Origin: Streptomyces sp. 1222.5
GTDB lineage: Bacteria; Actinomycetota; Actinomycetes; Streptomycetales; Streptomycetaceae
NCBI RefSeq assembly: GCF_900105245.1
Contig: NZ_FNSZ01000001.1
Span: forward strand, 4,588,001 to 4,652,000
Reading direction: 5' to 3'
Length of the DNA stretch: 64,000 bases
Shown piece after piece: positions 22,096 through 29,511 of the stretch. Within the stretch, counting starts at the first letter, position 1. Each line of letters starts with the position of its first letter. The notes under the pieces are model-generated. The model searched no databases. It had not been told where the DNA came from and was given only the letters and a program-made list of their open reading frames with translations. Both the position numbers and the translations under genes were made by a program.

Positions 22096-24260
22096 CCACC
22101 CACTACGACCAGCCGACCGGCGAGCGGTCCGGCGCCACCGCCTGGGGCCCGCCCTCGGCCGCTCCCCCACGGGCTCCGGAGGCCGGCGCGCCCGGGCGGC
22201 CCTTCGCCCGCCGGCTGTGGCGCGGCCGGCCCGAGGACCCGCGCTGGGTGCGCCCCGCATTCCTCGGACTGCTGGCCACCACCCTCCTGCTGTACCTGTA
22301 CGACCTGAGCGCCTCCGGTTACGCCAACTCCTTCTACTCGGCGGCCGTGCAGGCGGGCAGCAGGTCCTGGAAGGCGTTCTTCTTCGGCTCGCTGGACGCG
22401 GGCAACGCCATCACCGTCGACAAGCCCCCGGCCTCGCTGTGGCCGATGGAGCTGTCGGTGCGCGTCTTCGGCCTGCACTCGTGGGCGATCCTCGCGCCCG
22501 AGGTGCTGATGGGGGTGGCGACCGTCGCCGTGGTGTACGGCGGGGTGCGCCGCCGCTTCGGCCCGGTGCCTGGTCTGATCGCGGGCGCGGTGCTCGCGCT
22601 GACGCCGGTGGCGGTGCTGATGTTCCGGTTCAACAACCCGGACGCCATGCTGGCGCTGCTGATGGCCGTGGCCTGTTACCTGGTGGTGCGGGCGGTGGAG
22701 GACGGCCGGACGAAGTGGCTGGTGTGGGCGGGTGCCGCGATCGGTTTCGCGTTCCTCGCCAAGACGCTCCAGGCGTTCCTGATCCTGCCGCCGCTCGCGC
22801 TCGTGTACGCGGTCTGCGCGCCGGTGCCGCTGAAGAAGCGCTTCGGGCAGCTGGCCGCCGCGACGCTCGCGCTGGTCGTGTCCGGCGGCTGGTGGGTCGC
22901 GGTCGTCGAGCTGTGGCCGGCCTCCTCCCGCCCGTACATCGGCGGTTCCCAGAACAACAGCTTCCTGGAGCTGACCTTCGGTTACAACGGACTCGGCCGG
23001 CTGAACGGCGAGGAGACCGGCAGCGTCGGCGGCGGTGGCGGCGGCGCGGGCGGCACCGGCATGTGGGGCGAGACCGGCTGGGACCGGATGTTCGGCTCCG
23101 AGGTCGGCGGCCAGATCTCCTGGCTCCTGCCTGCCGCGCTGATCCTGCTGGTCGCGGGCCTCGTGGCCACCAGGAAGCTGAAGCGGACGTCGGTCACCCG
23201 CGCCTCGTTCCTCGTCTGGGGCGGCTCCCTGCTGATGACCATGGCCGTCTTCAGCTACATGGCGGGCATCTTCCACCAGTACTACACCGTGGCCCTCGCC
23301 CCCTACATCGCGGCCGTGACCGGCATGGGTGCCGGGCTGCTGTGGGAGAAGCGGCGGGAGACGTGGGCGTCGATCACCCTCGCCGCCTCCGTGGTCGCGG
23401 CGGCGGCCTGGGGATACGTGCTGCTCGACCGCACCTCCGACTACCTGCCCTGGCTGAAGTGGCTGGTGCTGGTCGGCGGTCTGACCGCCGCGCTCGGTCT
23501 GGTCTTCGCCGGCCGCGTCCCACGGCGGCTCGCCCTCGGGGCGGCGGCGGTGGGCCTCGGGGCCGCGCTGGCCGGACCGACGGCGTACACGCTCAGCACG
23601 CTCCAGCAGGGCCACACCGGCTCGATCGTCACGGCCGGTCCGGCGGGCGCGAGCACGATGGGCGGCCGGGGCGGCGGTCCCGGCGGCGGTGGCGGTATGC
23701 GCGGCGGGTTCCCTGGCGGCATGCCGGGCCAGAGCCAGCAGGGCCAGAACCAGCAGGGCCGGCCGGGCAACGGCTTCCCGGGCGGTGGCATGCCGGGTCA
23801 GCAGGGTCTGCCCGGCACGCAGAACGGCAACGGATTCCCCGGCGCCGGCCGGACGGGTGAAGGCGGCATGGGCGGCGGCGGTGGCGCCGGGAGCCTGCTG
23901 AACGGCGCGAGCGTGTCCGCCGAGGCCAAGAAGCTGCTGGAGAGGAACGCGTCCGACTACACCTGGGTGGCCGCGTCCGTCGGCTCGCAGAACGCGGCGA
24001 GCTACCAGCTCACCACCGGGGACCCGGTGATGGCCATCGGCGGTTTCAACGGCACCGACCCGTCCCCGACTCTGGCCCAGTTCAAGAAGTACGTGGCGGA
24101 CGGGCGGATCCACTACTTCATCGCCGGCGGCGGCATGGGCGGGGGCGGCAACAGTGGCACGTCCTCGCAGATCAGCTCCTGGGTGCAGAGCAACTTCAAG
24201 AAGGTGACGGTGGGTTCGGCCACCTTCTACGACCTCACGCGCGCGACGACGTCCGGCTGA
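22092..24260 (+). CDS. GT39/ArnT-like membrane glycosyltransferase
   Basis: This 722-residue polytopic protein has the PMT/ArnT-type first loop (YANSFYSAAVQAGSRSWKAFFFGSLDAGNAITVDKPP, where the Asp and the DKPP motif are diagnostic), about 10-11 membrane helices to residue 500, a Gly-rich spacer (about 515-600, many GGG, GMPG and QQGQ units) and an extracytoplasmic C-terminal domain. It most likely uses the polyprenyl-linked sugar from its upstream partner to modify an outer-surface acceptor. The ATGA overlap with the upstream gene supports coupled function. Confidence 0.85.
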   Translation: MTTHYDQPTGERSGATAWGPPSAAPPRAPEAGAPGRPFARRLWRGRPEDPRWVRPAFLGLLATTLLLYLYDLSASGYANSFYSAAVQAGSRSWKAFFFGSLDAGNAITVDKPPASLWPMELSVRVFGLHSWAILAPEVLMGVATVAVVYGGVRRRFGPVPGLIAGAVLALTPVAVLMFRFNNPDAMLALLMAVACYLVVRAVEDGRTKWLVWAGAAIGFAFLAKTLQAFLILPPLALVYAVCAPVPLKKRFGQLAAATLALVVSGGWWVAVVELWPASSRPYIGGSQNNSFLELTFGYNGLGRLNGEETGSVGGGGGGAGGTGMWGETGWDRMFGSEVGGQISWLLPAALILLVAGLVATRKLKRTSVTRASFLVWGGSLLMTMAVFSYMAGIFHQYYTVALAPYIAAVTGMGAGLLWEKRRETWASITLAASVVAAAAWGYVLLDRTSDYLPWLKWLVLVGGLTAALGLVFAGRVPRRLALGAAAVGLGAALAGPTAYTLSTLQQGHTGSIVTAGPAGASTMGGRGGGPGGGGGMRGGFPGGMPGQSQQGQNQQGRPGNGFPGGGMPGQQGLPGTQNGNGFPGAGRTGEGGMGGGGGAGSLLNGASVSAEAKKLLERNASDYTWVAASVGSQNAASYQLTTGDPVMAIGGFNGTDPSPTLAQFKKYVADGRIHYFIAGGGMGGGGNSGTSSQISSWVQSNFKKVTVGSATFYDLTRATTSG

Positions 24261-24274
24261 CCGGAAACTCGGTT

Positions 24275-24306
24275 GTACACCGTATAGCGGTCGCTATACG
24301 GTGTAC
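24275..24306. promoter_or_regulatory. perfect 15-bp-arm palindrome at the MFS gene start
   Basis: GTACACCGTATAGCG (24275-24289) and its exact complement (24292-24306) are separated by GT. It ends three bases before the MFS ATG and covers a TATACG -10-like box. A TetR repressor bound here would block RNA polymerase directly. Confidence 0.75.
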
Positions 24307-24309
24307 GGC

Positions 24310-25713
24310 ATGTCCGCCCCCCAAGGCCGCCCCGGCCCACCCGGTCATCCCCAGCGCTGGCTGATCCTCGGCGTCGTCTGCCTCGCGCAGCTCACCGTGC
24401 TGCTCGACAACACCGTCCTGAACGTCGCCATCCCGTCGCTGACCCGCGAACTGCACGCGGCTACCTCCGACATCCAGTGGATGATCAACGCCTACTCGCT
24501 GGTGCAGTCCGGGCTGCTGCTCACCGCGGGCAGTGCGGCCGACCGCTACGGCCGCAAGAAGATGCTGATCGCCGGGCTCGCCCTGTTCGGGATCGGTTCC
24601 CTGATCGCGGGCCTGGCCGACTCCACGCCCCAGCTGATCGCCGCCCGGGCCGGCATGGGCGTCGGCGGCGCGCTGCTGCTGACCACCACCCTGGCCGTGG
24701 CCATGCAGATCTTCGCGCCCGAGGAGCAGCCGAAGGCGATCGGCATCTGGAGCGCCGTCAACGCCCTGGGCTTCGCGGGCGGTCCGCTGATCGGCGGCTT
24801 CGTGCTCAACCACTTCTGGTGGGGCGCGATCTTCCTGATCAACATCCCGGTGGCGGCGCTCGGCCTGGCCGCGGTGGTGGCTCTCGTCCCCGAGTCGAAG
24901 GCACCCCGCGGCGACCGCCCGGACCTGCTCGGCGCGCTGCTGTCCACCATCGGCATGGCCGCGCTCGTCTACGCGATCATCTCCGGGCCCGGTCACGGCT
25001 GGACCTCCGCGCGCGTGCTCGGCACCGGGGCCGTCGCGGTGCTGGTGCTGGGTGCCTTCGCGTGGTGGGAGAACAGGACCGACGAGCCCATGCTCGACCT
25101 GCGCTTCTTCCACGACCGTCGGTTCACGGGCGCCGTGGCCGGCGCCGTGCTCATCACCTTCGGCATGGGCGGCGCGCTCTTCCTGCTGACCCAGCACCTC
25201 CAGTCGGTGCTCGGATACGGGCCGTTGGAGGCCGGTCTGCGGACCGCTCCGCTGGCGCTGACCGTGGTGGCGCTCAACTTCACCGGCATCGCCGCGAAGT
25301 GGTCGGCCAGGCTGGGCACGCCGGTGTCGATCGCGCTCGGCATGGTGCTGATGTCGGCGGGTCTGGTGGCCATCGCCGAGGTCGACACCGGTGGCTACGC
25401 CGGCACGCTGGCCGGACTGCTGCTGATCGGCGCGGGGTGTGCGGTCGCCAACCCGGCCATGGCGCACGCCATCATGAGCGCGATACCTCCGGAGCGGGCC
25501 GGGGTGGGGGCGGGCATCAACGGAACGCTGGCCGAGTTCGGCAACGGCCTCGGTGTGGCCGTGCTCGGTGCCGTGCTCAGTTCGTCCGTGGCCTCGGGGG
25601 AGTCCCTCTCGGACGGTCTCGGGGCCGGGCAGCTGGTCGGCGCGGTCGCCGTACTGGCCGGAGGTCTCGTGGCGGCGGGACTGTTGCGGCGGGCGGAGCG
25701 GGTGTCCGCCTGA
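24310..25713 (+). CDS. MFS drug-efflux transporter (DHA2, 14-helix type)
   Basis: This 467-residue proton-driven efflux pump shows about 14 hydrophobic helices, motif C region GxxxGPxxGG (FAGGPLIGGFVLNHF), and motif A GSAADRYGRKK after the second helix. The early LDNTVLNVAIPSL motif is typical of DHA2 pumps. ATG 24310 has no ribosome site. With the TATACG box eight bases before it, it may be a leaderless mRNA. The TetR gene downstream and the palindrome at the start suggest substrate-induced expression. Confidence 0.9.
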   Translation: MSAPQGRPGPPGHPQRWLILGVVCLAQLTVLLDNTVLNVAIPSLTRELHAATSDIQWMINAYSLVQSGLLLTAGSAADRYGRKKMLIAGLALFGIGSLIAGLADSTPQLIAARAGMGVGGALLLTTTLAVAMQIFAPEEQPKAIGIWSAVNALGFAGGPLIGGFVLNHFWWGAIFLINIPVAALGLAAVVALVPESKAPRGDRPDLLGALLSTIGMAALVYAIISGPGHGWTSARVLGTGAVAVLVLGAFAWWENRTDEPMLDLRFFHDRRFTGAVAGAVLITFGMGGALFLLTQHLQSVLGYGPLEAGLRTAPLALTVVALNFTGIAAKWSARLGTPVSIALGMVLMSAGLVAIAEVDTGGYAGTLAGLLLIGAGCAVANPAMAHAIMSAIPPERAGVGAGINGTLAEFGNGLGVAVLGAVLSSSVASGESLSDGLGAGQLVGAVAVLAGGLVAAGLLRRAERVSA

Positions 25714-25792
25714 CGGCTCCGGGGGACAGGTAGGGGTGCGGCCCCGCGCGCCTAAGGTGGGGACGGTCGTCGGAATCGAGGAAGGTGCGCCG

Positions 25793-26551
25793 GTGGCGAA
25801 AGCAGCAGGTCGGTCGGCGCGGGCCAGTGTCTGGCTGGAGGGCGGGACCCGCCGGGGCGGGCGCAGCGGGCAGCCCTCGGGGCTGGACCGGGAGCGGATC
25901 ACCGAGGCGTCCGTACGGCTGCTGGACGCCGAGGGGCTCGCCAAGTTCTCCATGCGCCGTCTGGCCGCCGAGCTGAACGTCACCGCGATGTCCCTGTACT
26001 GGTACGTCGACACCAAGGACGACCTGCTCGAACTGGCCCTGGACGCGACCTACGGCGAGCTGCGGCTGCCCGACCCCGAGGACACGGAGCAGGACTGGCG
26101 GCGGCAGCTGCGGGAGCTGGCCACCGCCTACCGGGGGCTGCTGGTCCGCCACCCCTGGCTGTCCCCGCTGGCCGGGCGCTACCTCAACATCGGCCCGCGG
26201 TCGCTCGCCTTCTCCCACGTGATCCAGCGTGTCGTCCGCCGGACCGGGCTGCCGGCGCACGGCGTGACGGGGGCGATCTCGGCCGTCTTCCAGTTCGTCT
26301 ACGGGTACGGCACGATCGAGAGCCACTTCTCCGCCCGGATCGCGGACACCGGGCTGACCCCCGACGAGTACTTCCGGCAGGCCATGACCGCCGTGTCCGA
26401 GGTCCCGGGGACCGCCGCGGTCGTCAAGGAGTCCGCGGACCTCATGGCGGCCCGCGGCGGCGACACCGTCGCGGAGATGCTGGAGCGCGACTTCACCTTC
26501 GCCCTGGACCTCCTGATCGCCGGCATCGAGGCCATGGTCACCCGCGGCTGA
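25793..26551 (+). CDS. TetR-family repressor (TetR_C class)
   Basis: This 252-residue protein starts at GTG 25793 after GAGGAAGG. Its DNA-binding domain reads ERITEASVRLLDAEGLAKFSMRRLAAELNVTAMSLYWYV with DTKDDLLE, the TetR signature. The C-terminal domain is of the tetracycline-repressor type. It lies downstream of the pump gene on the same strand, and the palindrome at 24275-24306 is its likely operator. Confidence 0.88.
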   Translation: MAKAAGRSARASVWLEGGTRRGGRSGQPSGLDRERITEASVRLLDAEGLAKFSMRRLAAELNVTAMSLYWYVDTKDDLLELALDATYGELRLPDPEDTEQDWRRQLRELATAYRGLLVRHPWLSPLAGRYLNIGPRSLAFSHVIQRVVRRTGLPAHGVTGAISAVFQFVYGYGTIESHFSARIADTGLTPDEYFRQAMTAVSEVPGTAAVVKESADLMAARGGDTVAEMLERDFTFALDLLIAGIEAMVTRG

Positions 26552-26634
26552 CCACCTGCCGCCATCCGGCCCGGAATCCCGCGGCGGGGGACTCTCCGGC
26601 GGCTGACTACGCACCGTCTCCTACGAGTCGTGCC

Positions 26635-27230
26635 GCTGTTCCGGCCTGCGTCCGCCGGGAGGGCGGGACGGCGTTCACCGAGCCGTCGGCCGCCGGGCCG
26701 GGAAGCCGCCCGCGGCCGACTGCCCTGTGTCGGCAGGCAAGCCGCTCACGGCCGACTGCCCCTCGCCCGCCGGTGGTGCCGGTGTTCCGGGGTGCCGCTG
26801 CGCCGGACGCCGGGTGGGCGGGACGGCGTCACCGGTCCGTCACCGGCCGGGCCGGGAAGCCGCCCGCGGTCGACTGTCCTGCGCCCACCGGCCGGGGCGG
26901 GTAAGCCGCTCACGGCACTGCCCCTCGCCCGCCGGTGGTGCCGGTGTTCCGGGGTGCCGCTGCGCCGGACGCCGGGTGGGCGGGACGGCGTCACCGGTCC
27001 GTCACCGGCCGGGCCGGGAAGCCGCCCGCGGTCGACTGCCCTGTGTCGGCAGGCAAGCCGCTCACGGCCGACTGCCCCTCGCCCGCCGGTGGTGCCGGTG
27101 TTCCGGGGCGCCGCCGCGCCGGACGCCGGGTGGGCGGGACGGCGTCACCGGTCGGTCACCGGCCGGGCCGGGAAGCCGCCCGCGGCCGACTGTCCCCTCG
27201 CCCGCGCCGGAAGGCGAACGCGGCTGGCTA
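26635..27230. repeat. degenerate tandem repeat tract
   Basis: A roughly 120-160-bp unit, containing CTGCCCCTCGCCCGCCGG and then GGCCGGGCCGGGAAGCCGCCCG, recurs at about 26756, 26918 and 27072, with a partial copy at 27190 and a partial start near 26640. Spacers differ in length (162, 154 and 118 bp). Frames stay open only because of base composition. I see no gene in this 676-bp gap between TetR and the PPOX protein. Confidence 0.75.
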
Positions 27231-27701
27231 CGCGTCGTCGGACGCCAGGCGTGCCGGGAAGCCGCCCGTGGCGATCGGGCCCCAGCGGTCCGGGGTCACC
27301 CGGATGATCGACTTGCCCTGCTTGAGCATCGCCTGGCGGTACTCGTCCCAGTCGGGGTGTTCGCCGGCGATATTGCGGTAGTACTCGACCAGCGGCTCCA
27401 CCGACTCCGGGGCGTCGACGACCTCGGCCGTGCCGTCGATCTGCACCCATGGGCCGTTCCACTCGTCGCTGAGGACGACCAGGGCCACCCGGGAGTCCCG
27501 CTTGGCGTTACGGGTCTTGGCGCGCTCGGGATAGGTCGACACCACGATCCGGCCCGAGTCGTCGACGCCACAGGTCAGCGGGGAGGCCTGCGGGGCGCCG
27601 TCGGCCCGACGGGTGATCAGGAGGGCGCGGTGGCGGGGGCGTACGAAGTCCAGCAGCTCGTCCAGCGATACACGGGTGTTGGTCGCGATGTTCGGTGCCA
27701 T
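27228..27701 (-). CDS. PPOX-class (pyridoxamine-oxidase-like) F420/flavin protein
   Basis: This 157-residue split-barrel protein starts RVSLDELLDFVRPRHRALLITRRADGAPQASPLT. It is followed by VSTYPERAKTRNAKRDSRVALVVLSDEW, the pattern of the Rv1155-type F420-dependent PPOX family. It probably binds F420 or FMN and reduces small molecules. It has a good upstream start and ends inside the tandem repeat tract. It is convergent with nothing on its right; the ANTAR gene is divergent. Confidence 0.82.
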   Translation of the reverse strand: MAPNIATNTRVSLDELLDFVRPRHRALLITRRADGAPQASPLTCGVDDSGRIVVSTYPERAKTRNAKRDSRVALVVLSDEWNGPWVQIDGTAEVVDAPESVEPLVEYYRNIAGEHPDWDEYRQAMLKQGKSIIRVTPDRWGPIATGGFPARLASDDA

Positions 27702-27915
27702 GGGCGCAGCCTAGGGGCAGCACCGCGGGTTCAGCCTGACCCTGCTGGGCACAGGTTCACCGCGTCGGAGGATCTCGCGCACCACGGCGTCGGCCGAAGG
27801 TCACTTCACCGCAATAGAGCAGCTAAAGTGCTGATGTCCTGTGCTCGCAGTCGGGAATGTGCTGCGGAGCTCTCCTGCGCACGGCCGTACGGCCGTGTCA
27901 TCCGAGAGGTTCGTG

Positions 27916-28590
27916 GTGGCTGCGTCCGACTTTTCCGATGTGACCGGTTTTCCGGTCGGCCTTGAGTTGGCCGAAGCGCTCACCGCGGCGGCCCACGAGC
28001 TGCACGGGACGACCACTCCCGATGCCACCCTGACCACCGCGGTCCGGCTCGCGGTGCACCTGTTGCCCGGCGCCGAGCACGCCGGGGTCTTCGAGATCGA
28101 GCGCGGAGACACCCTGCGTACGGTCGCCTGGTCCGACGACATCGTGCGGGACGCGGGCCACCCGGACCCGCCGTACTGGGAGCGGCTGTGGACCTCGCCG
28201 GTGGTGCGCATGGCCGACAGCGGCGGCCCGGACGGGGACGGGCCGGGGCTGCGCTCGGTGCTTTCCATGCGGCTGCGGGCCGACAAGCGCCGGATGACCG
28301 TGCTGAGCGCCTACGCCCGCGCGCCGCACGCCTTCGACGAGCGGACCGCCCGCCTCGGCCGGCTGTTCACCACCCATGTGAGCCTCGCCCTGAACTCGGC
28401 GACGGTACGCGAGCAGTTGACGGAGGCCATGCACACCCGGGACCTGATCGGGCAGGCCACGGGCATGCTGATGGAGCGCCTCGACATCGACGCGGCGGCG
28501 GCCTTCGAGAGCCTGGTCCGTGCCTCCCAGCGGGAGAACGTCAAGCTGCGCGACCTGGCCCGCCGCATCGTGGGGTCGACCGAGAACTAG
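27916..28590 (+). CDS. GAF-ANTAR regulator
   Basis: This is a protein of about 224 residues with a GAF domain (about 20-150) and a C-terminal ANTAR RNA-binding domain (about 165-222; LIGQATGMLMERLDIDAAAAFESLVRASQREN). ANTAR proteins bind tandem hairpins in nascent RNA and prevent termination. The start is uncertain: GTG 27916 follows GAGAGG, but GTG 27841 would add 25 residues. Its stop overlaps the convergent YceI stop. No tandem ANTAR hairpin target was recognised nearby. Confidence 0.8.
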   Translation: MAASDFSDVTGFPVGLELAEALTAAAHELHGTTTPDATLTTAVRLAVHLLPGAEHAGVFEIERGDTLRTVAWSDDIVRDAGHPDPPYWERLWTSPVVRMADSGGPDGDGPGLRSVLSMRLRADKRRMTVLSAYARAPHAFDERTARLGRLFTTHVSLALNSATVREQLTEAMHTRDLIGQATGMLMERLDIDAAAAFESLVRASQRENVKLRDLARRIVGSTEN

Positions 28591-29408
28591 GCGGTGGGCA
28601 GGAACGCGCCCTGGACCGCCTGGATGTCCAGCTCGATCTTCAGCGTCGTGCCGATGGCGGCGATGCCGGCCTGGAGCACCTGGTTGTAGTTCATCGCGAA
28701 GTCCTCGCGGTGCAGTTCGGCCGTGGCACGGAACGCGGCCCGGGTGCCGCCCCACGGGTCGGCGCCGGTGCCGAGGTAGGCCAGGTCCAGCTCGACCGGG
28801 CGGACCACGCCGTGCATGGACAGCTCGCCGTGCACGGTCCAGCGGTCCGAGCCGGCCGCGGTCACGCCGGTCGAGCGGTAGGTGATCTCCGGGTGCCGCT
28901 CCACGTCGAGGAAGTCCGCGGACTTCAGGTGCGTGTCGCGCATGCCGTTGCCGGTGTCGACCGAGGCCGCGCGGATGACCGCCGCCACCCGGGACCTGGT
29001 GACGTCGTCCGGTGCGATCTCGATGGTGCCGCCGAACTCGGTGAACCGGCCGTGCACGCTGGAGATCCCCAAGTGCTGGGCGACCGCGGCGACGGAGGAG
29101 TGCACCGGGTCGATCGTCCACGGCCCGGGCGGCGGCAGCTCCGTGCCGCCCTGCCGGGCCAGCGTGACCGTGCCGACCTCGGCCCGGCCGCTCGCGGTGA
29201 CGATCGCGCTGGACGCGGCGGGTGCGTAGCCGACGGCCGTCACGATCACGGTGTACGCCCCCGGCGCCAGCTCGGTCGTGTCCCGTACGGCTCCCTCGGC
29301 GTCCGTCTCGGCGCGCAGCACCTGCGTGCCGGTCATGTCGGTCACCGTGACGACCCCGTGCGACACGGCCCACCCGTCCCGCGTACGGATCTTCGCGGTC
29401 AGTCCCAT
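28587..29408 (-). CDS. YceI-family protein with N-terminal carboxypeptidase-regulatory-like domain
   Basis: This 273-residue protein starts at ATG 29408 after GGGAG. The first 85 residues form a beta-sandwich like the CarboxypepD_reg/Cna-B repeats (RTRDGWAVSHGVVTVTDMTGTQV and DTTELAPGAYTVIVTAVGY). The rest is a YceI lipid-binding barrel starting PGPWTIDPVHSSVAAVAQHLGISSVHGRFTEFGG. No signal peptide is seen, unlike periplasmic YceI, so it may be cytoplasmic or exported by another route. The neighbouring exporter carries three copies of the same domain type. This suggests a shared partner or ligand. Confidence 0.85.
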   Translation of the reverse strand: MGLTAKIRTRDGWAVSHGVVTVTDMTGTQVLRAETDAEGAVRDTTELAPGAYTVIVTAVGYAPAASSAIVTASGRAEVGTVTLARQGGTELPPPGPWTIDPVHSSVAAVAQHLGISSVHGRFTEFGGTIEIAPDDVTRSRVAAVIRAASVDTGNGMRDTHLKSADFLDVERHPEITYRSTGVTAAGSDRWTVHGELSMHGVVRPVELDLAYLGTGADPWGGTRAAFRATAELHREDFAMNYNQVLQAGIAAIGTTLKIELDIQAVQGAFLPTA

Positions 29409-29453
29409 CCCGTTTTCTCCCTGCAAAGCATTACAAAATGGTCGTATGAAACC

Positions 29454-29502
29454 GGCCCGTGGCACGCGCCGCAGCTTTCAGGAGCGGCGCGTGCCACGGG
29501 CC
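29454..29502 (-). terminator. strong hairpin after the MFS-fusion gene
   Basis: Perfect 19-bp arms (29454-29472 and 29484-29502) with an 11-nt loop sit just beyond the stop of the leftward MFS gene and before the YceI start. Confidence 0.8.
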
Positions 29503-29511
29503 GTGGCCGAA

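Noticed and set aside
26635..27307. Open frames through the tandem repeat tract, and the possibility of a CRISPR array
   Set aside because: Translations are Arg/Gly/Pro low-complexity and follow the DNA repeat. The units are too long and irregular for CRISPR and have no uniform spacers or cas genes.
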